Source: Candidatus Saccharimonadota bacterium
GTDB lineage: Bacteria > Patescibacteriota > Saccharimonadia > Saccharimonadales > Saccharimonadaceae
Length of the DNA stretch: 64,000 nucleotides
Reading direction: 5' to 3'
NCBI GenBank assembly: GCA_017404955.1
Contig: JAFRBH010000003.1
Coordinates: 1 to 64,000 of the forward strand
Part shown: positions 31,937-40,662 of the stretch, in pieces
How positions within the stretch are numbered: the first letter of the stretch is position 1
How the letters are laid out: the number at the start of each line of letters is the position of its first letter
Translations under genes and position numbers: made by a program
Notes under the pieces: model-generated
The model's database searches: none
What the model was told of the DNA's origin: nothing
What the model saw: the letters and a program-made list of their open reading frames with translations, nothing else

Positions 31937-33418
31937 TTAGTTTAAGTCATTTACGATGGCTGAACGGGTGGCATTTAGGCGAGCAAGGGTGGTATTTTTA
32001 CCTAAAACTTCAGCTGTTAAATGTAGTGCTGGTGAAAATGGTGCAAAAGATAAGGCAATGCGAATTAAACTAAATAATTCCGCTGGTTTTTTGCCAGATT
32101 TTTCCAATAATTTATTAAGTGCGGCTTGTAGATTGTCAGCATTCCAGTCTTTGTCAGAAATTGCCGATAGGCGCTCAATAGCGTTGCCGAGCAAGTCACT
32201 TTCTTCAGTTTCTGATAATTTTTTCAAAAATTTGTTGTTCTCAATCATTTCAAGATCAATTTCTGGATCTTTGAAAAAGTAATCGGTAAAAGTTTTAATA
32301 TCGGATAACGTCTTCAGACGGTCATAAATAATAGATAGAACTTTTTTACGATATTCTTCTGGATAATTTGTAGCTTCTTCTGGCCAAAAACCTTCAGTAC
32401 GACTATAAAGCTCATCAACACCCTGTTCATCGAAGATTTTTCTAATCCATTGACCATTTTGCCAGAGTAATTTCACTTCGTCAAAACGGGCACCAGAACT
32501 TTGAATTCGGTCAACTGAAAAAGCTTTTAGGAGTTCTTCCATGGAATAGATTTCTTTTTCAGTGCCATCATTCCAGCCGAGACATGCTAAATAGTTTAAC
32601 ATTGCTTCTGGCAGGACACCTTCATTTCTATAGTCAACGGCTGATTTGGCGCCATCGCGTTTGGAGAGTTTTTTGTTGCCAGTAGTAGCAAGTACATGTG
32701 GGAGTGAGACAAATTTCGGGTGCTTAATACCAAGTGCCTCGTAGATATTGAGATAATTTGGCATACTAGAAAGATATTCCACGCCACGTACGATGTGCGT
32801 AACTTGCATTTCGTAATCATCAACGATGTGGGCAAAATTATAAGTAGGAAGACCATCGGCTTTAATCAAGATGATATCATCACAAACTTCGGGACCAGTG
32901 GAAAGATCGCCCATAACTTCATCGTGCCATTTGTAGCTTTTCGGCTCAGACTTGAAGCGAAGAGGAGTACCTTCTTCCCAAGGGATAGCTTCGGATGTGC
33001 CAGCTTTTTCGGCGGCTTCTGGACGATGGTTGCGATAAAGGTATGGAACCTTTTTGTCATTATCAGCCTTTCGATACTCGTTAATTTTTTCTGGAGGAGT
33101 ATTGTCTGGATAAGCGCGCCCTGCAGCAATCAATTTTCTAGCATAGGCATGATAGATGTCGCGACGTTCAGATTGATAATATGGCCCGTGATCTCCGCCA
33201 ACAATAATTCCCTCATCCCAGTTAAGCCCTAGCCACCTTAAGGTTTCCACAATTAAATCTGTGGCACCAGGGACGTAGCGAGATCTATCGGTATCCTCGA
33301 TGCGCAAAATAAATTTACCACCAGACTGTTTAGCAATAAGATATGGGTAGATCGCACTTCTAACATTTCCAATATGAATGTAGCCAGTTGGACTTGGCGC
33401 AAAACGAGTAATATTCAT
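31937..33418 (-). CDS. gltX: Glutamyl-tRNA synthetase
   Basis: Class I aminoacyl-tRNA synthetase, 493 aa. The HIGH-type motif lies in APSPTGYIHIGNVRSA at residues 7-22, the KMSKS-type motif is KLSKRDG near 254, and a helical anticodon-binding domain fills the C-terminal third. It charges tRNA-Glu; whether it also charges tRNA-Gln cannot be told here. TATAAT (33425-33430) ends 6 nt before the ATG: leaderless. Confidence 0.95.
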   Translation of the reverse strand: MNITRFAPSPTGYIHIGNVRSAIYPYLIAKQSGGKFILRIEDTDRSRYVPGATDLIVETLRWLGLNWDEGIIVGGDHGPYYQSERRDIYHAYARKLIAAGRAYPDNTPPEKINEYRKADNDKKVPYLYRNHRPEAAEKAGTSEAIPWEEGTPLRFKSEPKSYKWHDEVMGDLSTGPEVCDDIILIKADGLPTYNFAHIVDDYEMQVTHIVRGVEYLSSMPNYLNIYEALGIKHPKFVSLPHVLATTGNKKLSKRDGAKSAVDYRNEGVLPEAMLNYLACLGWNDGTEKEIYSMEELLKAFSVDRIQSSGARFDEVKLLWQNGQWIRKIFDEQGVDELYSRTEGFWPEEATNYPEEYRKKVLSIIYDRLKTLSDIKTFTDYFFKDPEIDLEMIENNKFLKKLSETEESDLLGNAIERLSAISDKDWNADNLQAALNKLLEKSGKKPAELFSLIRIALSFAPFSPALHLTAEVLGKNTTLARLNATRSAIVNDLN

Positions 33419-33436
33419 AGTGTGATTATACTATAA

Positions 33437-34816
33437 CTAGACAGAAGTAGCAAGATTTCTAATCTGTTCTTTGGTCAAATATTTACCGGATGCTTTGACT
33501 TTGAAAAGAATACCGCCATTCACCCAAACTGCTGAATCTCCCTCCGAATATATAGTGATACCCTGTTCGCGCATAGTGGAATACTTACTGGACATAGATT
33601 TTTTGACATAATTATTAAGAAGTGCGTTACTGTCCCATGTGGATTTTTCTTCGGTGAGTGTAAAATTGTCTTCGTCGGAATTTTTGAAGACCATAGTAAT
33701 TTGCCCATCTTTGTCGGAAGAAACGTTAGAGAGGGTGTATCCGCGAGGAATGATGCTTGGATAAGAGGCATCAATGCCGGTTTGGATAGCGGCGACCTTT
33801 ACCGAAATATCTGGCATATTAAAATGAACAAAAGCGACAAGTGCGGCAACGGTGACGGCTGAACAAAGCATAGCTAGAGCAATACGTCCACCTTTTCTTT
33901 TCTTGCGAAATTCGTGATGCATTTCTTTTGGGGTGTCTGTTGTATCCATAGTGGCAACGCTTTGCATAGCGCTATGTAGAGCTTTATTGGTGGAAGTTTT
34001 TGAACCCTTTAAGGCTGGCATTGCAGTTTTAGCGTGCTTTCTAGCTAATCTTGCTTCTTTGGCAGCTCTTATTGCAGCATCTTTCTGAGCCCTGGCAGCT
34101 TTAATGGCGGCTATCTTTTCAGCTTTCGCTTGAGCTTTTCTAGCAAGTTCAGCCTCGGCTCTAGCGCGTTTTTCTGCAAGTTTAGCTTGTGCTTTTGCTA
34201 CCTTTAAAGCTTGTCGTTCAGCTTTTGCTTGGGCTTTTTTAGATTTTTCCGTTTTAGCGTTTGCAGAAGGTTCATTTATGGAAATTTTTACTTCGTTTTC
34301 GGAATCTTCTTTTGTAGCGGGTTCAGAGAAGACGTTTGATGTGATTGGCGTGGCGGATTCAGCAGGTTTTTTATTGTCAGATTTCCTAGTGTCTTTAGCT
34401 AGTTCATTTTCTGGACGCTTAACATAGCGGCGAGAAAGAGTGGTAGATTTCTGCAAAATATTATGTGTAGCATTGCTAGATACGGCGGAAGCAGTATGCT
34501 TAATTTTCGTAGAAGATTTTTTCTTTACTTCATTGCTAGGCTGTATTGAGACTTTGGTGGCTGTTTTCTTGATTTTTTTGACCGCAACTTCAGTCTTCTT
34601 CGATTCGGATTTTTCTACTCTTACTGGCTGCTTAGTTTTAGTGGATTTCTTTGGGGATTTTTTCTCAGCTTTTTCTACTTTAATCCTTTTGATTTTTTTA
34701 GGGGTAACAGAGGTAGTGTCAACAGAAACTTTCCTTGTCGACCTTTTAGCCGTAGTTTTTTTCGCCAAAGTTTTTTTCTTGGCGTCAGCATCATCTGTAA
34801 CTTGAATTTTTGCCAA
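33437..34816 (-). CDS. Lys/Ala-rich membrane protein with DUF4367-like extracellular domain
   Basis: 459 aa. Residues 1-300 are a highly basic, Ala/Lys-rich cytoplasmic region with long helical repeats (AKAERQALKVAKAQAKLAEK). A transmembrane segment (about 309-331) precedes an extracellular domain with SYPSIIPRGYTLSNVSS and WVNGGILFKVKASGKYLT, which resembles DUF4367. Translation most likely starts at TTG (34816) because GGAGG lies just upstream; TATAAT about 35 nt further gives this gene a real leader. Function unknown; perhaps nucleic-acid or wall anchoring. Confidence 0.7.
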   Translation of the reverse strand: MAKIQVTDDADAKKKTLAKKTTAKRSTRKVSVDTTSVTPKKIKRIKVEKAEKKSPKKSTKTKQPVRVEKSESKKTEVAVKKIKKTATKVSIQPSNEVKKKSSTKIKHTASAVSSNATHNILQKSTTLSRRYVKRPENELAKDTRKSDNKKPAESATPITSNVFSEPATKEDSENEVKISINEPSANAKTEKSKKAQAKAERQALKVAKAQAKLAEKRARAEAELARKAQAKAEKIAAIKAARAQKDAAIRAAKEARLARKHAKTAMPALKGSKTSTNKALHSAMQSVATMDTTDTPKEMHHEFRKKRKGGRIALAMLCSAVTVAALVAFVHFNMPDISVKVAAIQTGIDASYPSIIPRGYTLSNVSSDKDGQITMVFKNSDEDNFTLTEEKSTWDSNALLNNYVKKSMSSKYSTMREQGITIYSEGDSAVWVNGGILFKVKASGKYLTKEQIRNLATSV

Positions 34817-34956
34817 TTTAATACCTCCACGTATTCAGGTTATTCTTATTATAACTTAAAGCACTATAGAAAAGCAAGAGTTTTTTACTTTTTAATAAAT
34901 TTACGAAATTAACGCAAGTGATTTATTTATATGCAAAATATGGTAAAATATTGAAT

Positions 34957-36411
34957 ATGGATAGAGAACGCAAAAAGCGTATTCAGACTATTAAATTGAT
35001 TATTACAGAGATACTGATGGTTGTTACAGTGGTAGCCGCTGTAATTATATTAACTTTCGTAGCAATGGGTTACAACGTCAACAAAGATGGTGATTTAGCT
35101 CAGTCTGGGCTTTTGCAAATTAAATCAATTCCTACTGGTGCTACGGTGGCAATTGATGGTGGCAATGTTTCTGCTAAAACTAATACTAGTAAAATGTTGT
35201 CAGCTGGGGAGCATTCTTTGAAATTAACGAAAGATGGGTATGATAGTTGGAGTAAAGATATTGAAAGTAAGTCAGGGTGGCTTTTAAAGCTGGATTACCC
35301 AAGGTTGTTTTTGAAGAATCGTACTATAGAAAAAGTGAGAGAGTATGAGAAAAATATTCAGATAATTAGCTATAGTATGGACGGTGGGCAGATTTTGTAT
35401 AAAATAGAGCAAGAAGATAGTTGGGTACTGTTGAATATTTCTGGGAATGATGTTAACGAAACAAGATTAGATTTTTCTAAATATATTGGAAATAACACAG
35501 TCAAAGAAATTCATTGGAATAAGAATAATGATAAAGTACTGATAAGGACCAAGAACGGCGATAAGAATGAATGGGTACTTATTAATCTTCGTAGTCTAGA
35601 TAGTAGCATTAACGTAACGAAGGAATTTAATTTGGAGATAGCCAAAATTGATTTCTTGACCGATTCTGGCGACAGATTAATAGTGCTGGAGAGTGGAGAT
35701 TTGAGAATAATCTCGGTTAACGATAAGACAGTCTCTCAAGTGTTGGCAAAGAATGTAGAAGATTTTGCACATGACGAGGAAAATATTATGTATGTTGGTG
35801 CGATTACCCCAACTACTAAAATTTTGGATCGATTGAGGGATAAGGGCGAATATTCTGCAGATAGATTAATGCGTGCAATAATGTTTTATTCCGATAATGC
35901 CGATGATGTATTTGTGATGGAGACTGGGCTAGGCACATCCATTAAAATAGCGTTGTCTAATTACCTCGGGAAGGATTATTTGACAATTGCTGAAAATAAT
36001 AACTTAAAGATTTACCGTGGAATTTACCCTAAAGGAAACGAAAACTTATCAGATATGGAACAGGTTTTGGAGGGTGAATTGAAGATTACTCCAAATGAAT
36101 TAAAAGTTTGGACTGATGGTGAATTGATTATGGCTAAAAATGGCAAAGATATTGCAATGTTTGATGCTGAGCTTGCTAAACTTTCTGAATATGAAGTTGA
36201 AAGTGAGAACATTTTCTTCCCCGAAAAATATATGGTTGGTGTAGTGGCAGATAGTAAATTGATTATACGCGATTTTGATGGTGAGAATCGTCGTGAGCTT
36301 ACTACTGCTGAAGGTTCTGGCGGGGTGATTTCTAAGAATGATAGATGGCTTTATTACTCATTAGTAGTAGAAGGTAAAACTAATATCTTCCGTGAAAATA
36401 TATTAGAATAA
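34957..36411 (+). CDS. Membrane-anchored PEGA-domain protein
   Basis: 484 aa: basic N-terminus, transmembrane segment (about 16-38), then a PEGA domain (about 50-100; LLQIKSIPTGATVAIDGG and LSAGEHSLKLTKDGYDSW), then a long region of repeated beta-strand blades that may form a propeller. PEGA domains are common in surface proteins of monoderms; a receptor or wall-associated role is inference. I start at MDRERKKRIQ (34957), 7 nt after TAAAAT. The convergent sortase gene ends one base away. Confidence 0.75.
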   Translation: MDRERKKRIQTIKLIITEILMVVTVVAAVIILTFVAMGYNVNKDGDLAQSGLLQIKSIPTGATVAIDGGNVSAKTNTSKMLSAGEHSLKLTKDGYDSWSKDIESKSGWLLKLDYPRLFLKNRTIEKVREYEKNIQIISYSMDGGQILYKIEQEDSWVLLNISGNDVNETRLDFSKYIGNNTVKEIHWNKNNDKVLIRTKNGDKNEWVLINLRSLDSSINVTKEFNLEIAKIDFLTDSGDRLIVLESGDLRIISVNDKTVSQVLAKNVEDFAHDEENIMYVGAITPTTKILDRLRDKGEYSADRLMRAIMFYSDNADDVFVMETGLGTSIKIALSNYLGKDYLTIAENNNLKIYRGIYPKGNENLSDMEQVLEGELKITPNELKVWTDGELIMAKNGKDIAMFDAELAKLSEYEVESENIFFPEKYMVGVVADSKLIIRDFDGENRRELTTAEGSGGVISKNDRWLYYSLVVEGKTNIFRENILE

Positions 36412-37746
36412 TTAATTATTACCGGTGAGGAAATTCCAAATTCTTTCAAAGAAGGTTGGTTCATTCTTTGGCATGACTTCTGTGGTAGATTCATTAGCGC
36501 TACCATCGTCAATATGTTCACCTTGATTCTGGTCGTTTTGGGTGGCACCAGAAGGGGCTGGGTTAATCTGTTCGGCGGAAACAAGCAAACGATAACGAGC
36601 GGTGCCGAGTGGAGTACAGGTGATTAGAGTAAGCATTGGCTTGTTAGTTTCGTAGATTAAGGCGGCAACATTGCTTGGTTCAACAGTTTTGAAACCAGTT
36701 ACTGAATAAGTATAACGTGTGCCCTGATAATCAATGTAAATTAAATCCCCGACACTTAGTCGTTCTAGGCCAGAGAAGATAAATTTATACTGATTATTGC
36801 TATAAATATCGCCGGCGGAGTGACCTGTAATCACAAGGTTACCAATCTCTCCTGGCATTGCATTAGCTCCTGGAATAGCGAATTGAGCGACGCCATTTTC
36901 CATGGCGTTATTAATGCTGGCCTCATCATTTGGAATATTGAAATTGACTGGGACATCAACATTGAGTTTTGGAATCATTAGGCGATTGTCTTGTCCCACT
37001 GCAGTAGTAACCGTAGGGTCTAGGGCAGTAATACCACTATCATTAGAGTTTCCCGGTGAAACATAGGCCATAATTGGGGCGAAAATTAAACGGTTATATT
37101 GAAGAAATAGAATTACGAGAATTGCAGTGATGCCGGCAATAATAGGGATATAACGTTTGATTTTGCGATTGTGGCTAGCTTTTTTAACGGCTTTTTCACG
37201 GACTTTCTGCTTTAGGGATTTCATTATTCCCTGTTCTTCTTCGTCAGTAGGGTTGTTTGGTAAGTTTTCGATAATTAAAGATAGGTCAGCGGTCTGCCCA
37301 AGGTTTTTGTTGCGATAGTCAGATTTAACTTTTTCCTTGGCTTTTTCAGTTTCAGTATTGACGTAGTTTTGAGCAGCTTTAGCATAGTACTCACTGTAAT
37401 ATTTTTGATAGTAGTTTTGCCAAGCTGAGTGATATTTTTGCCATTCTTTGGCGGCGTCACGTTTTTCGGTAACATTAGTGGCGATAGGGGTCTGTTTGTA
37501 AGAGGTTGGAGTAGATTGAGCGGCTTGAGGTTGAGACTTGGCGATTGGTTGAGTTTGAACAGTAGATTGGGTTGTTTTTCCAGTATTAAAATTCCTAGTG
37601 ATACTGGCGGATTTTTCAGTATTTTGAGCATTAGAATTATAGGCCGCGAGAACTTTTTTACGTGCAATATCTGCCGCGGTTTGGCGCTGGCGGTCTTCGG
37701 AATTCTTGGCTGAGCTCGAGAATTGCCCACTCTTTTCAGAATCCAT
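36412..37746 (-). CDS. Sortase family transpeptidase
   Basis: 444 aa with a long Gln/Ala/Thr-rich N-terminal region (1-185), a transmembrane segment (about 201-220) and a C-terminal sortase domain. The catalytic triad is visible: His in LVITGHSAGD, Cys in LTLITCTPLG, Arg in TARYRLLV. Sortases attach proteins to the wall or polymerise pili, which fits a monoderm surface. The extended N-terminus is unusual. No substrate gene with a clear LPxTG tail was seen nearby. TATAAT (37753-37758) ends 6 nt before the ATG. Confidence 0.87.
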   Translation of the reverse strand: MDSEKSGQFSSSAKNSEDRQRQTAADIARKKVLAAYNSNAQNTEKSASITRNFNTGKTTQSTVQTQPIAKSQPQAAQSTPTSYKQTPIATNVTEKRDAAKEWQKYHSAWQNYYQKYYSEYYAKAAQNYVNTETEKAKEKVKSDYRNKNLGQTADLSLIIENLPNNPTDEEEQGIMKSLKQKVREKAVKKASHNRKIKRYIPIIAGITAILVILFLQYNRLIFAPIMAYVSPGNSNDSGITALDPTVTTAVGQDNRLMIPKLNVDVPVNFNIPNDEASINNAMENGVAQFAIPGANAMPGEIGNLVITGHSAGDIYSNNQYKFIFSGLERLSVGDLIYIDYQGTRYTYSVTGFKTVEPSNVAALIYETNKPMLTLITCTPLGTARYRLLVSAEQINPAPSGATQNDQNQGEHIDDGSANESTTEVMPKNEPTFFERIWNFLTGNN

Positions 37747-37769
37747 AGATTAATTATACCATAAGTGGT

Positions 37770-38609
37770 TTATTTTTGGTTGGCTTTCTTAGATTTTGTG
37801 GTTGGGGTAGGTTTAGTAGGAGATTTGATTGTCTTTTTGTTGGTGACAATAAGTGCGATAATTGTAAAAATAAAGATCAGTATGCTAATGAATTGCGAAG
37901 TGGAAACTGGACCAACAAATCCTCGATAAGAGTCTCCTCTGAAAAATTCATCGACAAAACGAATCACACTATAAGATAGTAGATAGATATAAAGTAGAGT
38001 TTTTTTGCATTTGCCTTTTTTCTGAAGATAAAGTAGAACGCCAAATAGGGCGAAATTACAGAGAGCTTCAATGAGTTGAATCGGCAACCTAGGCACACCG
38101 TTGGCGGCAGGAATAGATGAATTGTGGAAGACTATTCCATTTTCCATCTCGACGCCATAGCAACAACCAGCTAAGAAGCAGCCGATGCGACCCAGCCCAT
38201 GAAACAAAGGTATAAACGGAGTGATGATGTAGGCATAAAGCGCAACATCTTTTTTGGTCTTTTTGAGGTAAATATAGGCTGCGAGTAAGCCGCCAAGTAG
38301 ACCACCATAAAATACCTGACCACCAAAAATAGTACCGAGCACATCAAATAAAATACCGAAAGAAGTAATTTTGTCGAGGTTTTGGAAAACTACAATAATT
38401 TTATCAAAATTCGTGAGCGCATAAACTAAATGCCCACCGATAACTACGCCAATGCCGGCAACAAGCAAAGTAATTAGAATGTCATTAGTATCAACTTTAA
38501 ATTTCTTTGCGACGCGCATTGATAAAAATAGTAAAAGCAAAATTCCGGCAGTTGCTAAAATGCCATAAGTAGGGATATCTTTGCCGGTAAAATTAATTGT
38601 TGGAAACAT
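37770..38609 (-). CDS. lgt: Prolipoprotein diacylglyceryl transferase
   Basis: Lgt adds diacylglycerol to lipobox cysteines of secreted prolipoproteins. The 279-aa polytopic protein shows the Lgt signature around GRIGCFLAGCCYGVE (near residue 140), with GGQVFYGGLLGGLLAAY before it. The C-terminus is a Lys/Thr-rich tail. It starts 18 bp after a terminator hairpin (38627-38656), and no clear ribosome site is seen. Confidence 0.92.
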   Translation of the reverse strand: MFPTINFTGKDIPTYGILATAGILLLLFLSMRVAKKFKVDTNDILITLLVAGIGVVIGGHLVYALTNFDKIIVVFQNLDKITSFGILFDVLGTIFGGQVFYGGLLGGLLAAYIYLKKTKKDVALYAYIITPFIPLFHGLGRIGCFLAGCCYGVEMENGIVFHNSSIPAANGVPRLPIQLIEALCNFALFGVLLYLQKKGKCKKTLLYIYLLSYSVIRFVDEFFRGDSYRGFVGPVSTSQFISILIFIFTIIALIVTNKKTIKSPTKPTPTTKSKKANQK

Positions 38610-38626
38610 AATTTTTTAAAAGTCAG

Positions 38627-38656
38627 AAAAACCGCCTTCTTTAAAAGGGCGGTTTT
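38627..38656 (-). terminator. Rho-independent terminator
   Basis: AACCGCC (38630-38636) pairs with GGCGGTT (38648-38654), extended by A/T pairs; TTTTTC follows on the minus strand. It closes the small membrane protein gene and lies just before lgt. Confidence 0.8.
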
Positions 38657-38663
38657 CAACATT

Positions 38664-39002
38664 TTAGTAGGTAGTAACGGTCCAGTTAGCCTTGTCAAGA
38701 AGACCAGCAGCACCGAGAGTACCAACACAAGCAATTGCGCAAATGATAGCAAGAGCACCAATTGCGACGCCAATAATTGAAAGAACTAGACCTGCAGTAG
38801 AGGCGCTAGTTTTAGCAATTTTGCGAGCTTTAACAGCTAGTACGATACCAACGATACCACCGACAAATCCTAGGAATCCGATGTAAGGGATTGGAAGGAT
38901 AGCAGAAGCGGTAGCAATGATACCAAGTACGAGAGAAGCGGTTGCTAGTGGTTTAGCTTTTTCCGCGCCTTTAGCTGGGGTTTTGCTTGTATTTTCGCTC
39001 AT
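38664..39002 (-). CDS. Small DUF4190-like membrane protein
   Basis: 112 aa with a charged N-terminus and three hydrophobic stretches (ATASLVLGIIATASAILPI, GFVGGIVGIVLAV and VLSIIGVAIGALAIICAIAC), a pattern like DUF4190 membrane proteins of monoderms. It has a real 5' leader: TATAAT about 30 nt upstream and AAAGGAGC before the ATG. Function unknown. Confidence 0.75.
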   Translation of the reverse strand: MSENTSKTPAKGAEKAKPLATASLVLGIIATASAILPIPYIGFLGFVGGIVGIVLAVKARKIAKTSASTAGLVLSIIGVAIGALAIICAIACVGTLGAAGLLDKANWTVTTY

Positions 39003-39166
39003 TATAAGCTCCTTTTAATTAATGTTACGCTTATTATACTATATATTTTTTGAAATGTTAAGTGATTATGAATAAAAAAATACACGACTTCCCGTGCATA
39101 TGTTTATTATAGCATAGATTGCGATTTTTGTCAATATATGTTACAATGTATAAGATATGACTTTGA

Positions 39167-39253
39167 GGGCGAATGGCGGAATTGGTAGACGCGCCAGACT
39201 CAAAATCTAGTGGTAGCAATACCGTGAGGGTTCGATTCCCTCTTCGCCCACCA
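39167..39253 (+). tRNA. tRNA-Leu (anticodon CAA)
   Basis: Acceptor GGGCGAA/TTCGCCC, anticodon loop CTCAAAA (anticodon CAA, decodes TTG), long class II variable arm, T arm GAGGG-TTCGATT-CCCTC, discriminator A and encoded CCA. The anticodon stem contains one C-A mismatch. TATAAG lies about 15 bp upstream. Confidence 0.93.
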
Positions 39254-39270
39254 GAAATTTAAAAAAGTGC

Positions 39271-39345
39271 TTGACCTTTCTTTTAAAATAGGTTACACTG
39301 AGATTGTAGAGTTGAGTTTTGCCCCCGTCATGTTCGGGGGTTTTA
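39271..39345 (+). ncRNA. Promoter-terminator mini transcript or attenuator
   Basis: TTGACC (39271-39276), 17-bp spacer and TACACT (39294-39299) form a good promoter. Only about 20 nt after the expected start lies a terminator, CCCCCG/CGGGGG (39322-39340) plus TTTT. The product would be about 40 nt. It could be a small RNA or an attenuated leader of the gene at 39456. Confidence 0.45.
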
Positions 39346-39397
39346 TGATTTTTAGGACTTTTTCGGGAAAAATCTAGCAAAAGAAAAATAATGTAAC

Positions 39398-39428
39398 AAT
39401 GAAGTCGGGCACATGTCCTGACTTCATT
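39398..39428. promoter_or_regulatory. Inverted repeat next to a -10 box
   Basis: AATGAAGTC (39398-39406) and GACTTCATT (39420-39428) are perfect complements; TATAAT follows at 39433. It may be an operator for the membrane protein gene at 39456. Confidence 0.45.
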
Positions 39429-39455
39429 ATGATATAATGGAAGAAAAGGAGGAAA

Positions 39456-39893
39456 ATGGAACAACGTATTAAAGAATACGAGGAGTTTATTAAGAAACGG
39501 GTGAGCAAGCCAGATGAAAAATTAATTTCTTATCATCGGGAAATGCTTGCTAATTTTCAGCATGAGAGGTTAGTTCATCTAATCATTATGCTGTTCTTTG
39601 TGGCAATTACTTTTGTAGTTACTGCCATTTGTATTTTTACTCTAGCGACAATGAAGTCAATGATGGTCTGGGAGTTTTTGCCAATGATTATTGCTGCGGC
39701 ACTTCTCTGGATCTTGTCATTCTTTTATGTTAGACATTATTATTTCCTTGAAAATCATGTTCAAGGGTTGTATAATATTTCGAAGGAATTTTACGAGAAT
39801 AGCTCTAAATCTGAAAAGGTGAATTTGAAGAATTTGGGTGAAAAAATCGTGAAGAAAGTTGGGAAAGTTTTAAGTAAAAAGGAGAAAAAATAA
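39456..39893 (+). CDS. Small two-helix membrane protein of unknown function
   Basis: 145 aa with amphipathic, charged ends and two transmembrane segments (about 43-68 and 73-95; IIMLFFVAITFVVTAICIF, EFLPMIIAAALLWILSFFYV). I recognise no family. TATAAT (39433-39438) and AGGAGG before the ATG give it a leader. Its TAA overlaps the start of the next gene (TAATG), so both are probably co-transcribed and coupled. Confidence 0.75.
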   Translation: MEQRIKEYEEFIKKRVSKPDEKLISYHREMLANFQHERLVHLIIMLFFVAITFVVTAICIFTLATMKSMMVWEFLPMIIAAALLWILSFFYVRHYYFLENHVQGLYNISKEFYENSSKSEKVNLKNLGEKIVKKVGKVLSKKEKK

Positions 39894-40654
39894 TGTTTGA
39901 TTTGTCTGGTCAAGTAGCAGTTGTAACTGGCGCATCTTCTGGTCTTGGTAAGCAGATGGCTAGAGGTTTTGCAAAACAAGGCGCAAATTTGGCGATTTTA
40001 GCTAGAAGAATGGAGAGACTAGAGGAATTTGCTAAAGAGTTGTCTGACGAATATAAAGTTGAGGTTCTACCAGTAAAATGTGATGTTACCTCTTCCGATA
40101 GCATCAATGCTGCCGCTAAGGCCGTAGAAGATAAATATGGTAAAGTTGACATTCTTTTAAACTGCGCTGGCTCTTCTAAGGATAAAGGCGTACTAGATAT
40201 GGCTGATGATGAATGGGATTTTACTATTGCTACTGATGAAACCAGTGTATTCAAGATGACTAGAGCATTTGGTAGTATCATGAAAAAGCAGAAATATGGT
40301 CGTATTATTAATATCGCTTCAATGTATGGTTTAGTGGGCAATACAGAGATTCCAACTATTGCTTATCATGCATCTAAAGGTGCAGTGGTGAATTTCACCA
40401 GAGCTGTAGCAGCAGAATTGGCAACTTATGGTATTACCTGCAATGCGATTTGTCCAGGTTATTTCTATACCGAGCTCACTCAGCCAGTGCTTGATACGGA
40501 ACAATTCCAAGCTTTTGCTAAAGAACATGTGCCAATGAAGCGCTACGGCAAAGAAGGTGAATTAAATGCCGCAGCAATTTTCTTAGCTTCAAAAGAAGCT
40601 AGCTATGTTACCGGTGCAATTATTCCAGTAGATGGAGGGTATACGGCAGTATAG
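39893..40654 (+). CDS. Short-chain dehydrogenase/reductase (FabG-like)
   Basis: 253-aa SDR oxidoreductase. The NAD(P) motif is VVTGASSGLGKQMARGFAK (residues 9-27); NCAGSS, the catalytic Ser in INIASMYG, and YHASK (Tyr-x-x-x-Lys) are intact, as is the C-terminal ASYVTGAIIPVDGGY. Substrate is unknown; the FabG-like core does not prove fatty-acid synthesis, and no other fab genes are near. It lies between a membrane protein and a glycosyltransferase, apparently one operon. Confidence 0.85.
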   Translation: MFDLSGQVAVVTGASSGLGKQMARGFAKQGANLAILARRMERLEEFAKELSDEYKVEVLPVKCDVTSSDSINAAAKAVEDKYGKVDILLNCAGSSKDKGVLDMADDEWDFTIATDETSVFKMTRAFGSIMKKQKYGRIINIASMYGLVGNTEIPTIAYHASKGAVVNFTRAVAAELATYGITCNAICPGYFYTELTQPVLDTEQFQAFAKEHVPMKRYGKEGELNAAAIFLASKEASYVTGAIIPVDGGYTAV

Positions 40655-40662
40655 GTGGGCGC

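Noticed and set aside
39207-39464. Minus-strand ORF of 85 codons ending in a GEEGIEPS-type peptide
   Set aside because: It is the antisense translation of the tRNA-Leu gene plus its flank, a well-known false ORF class in databases.
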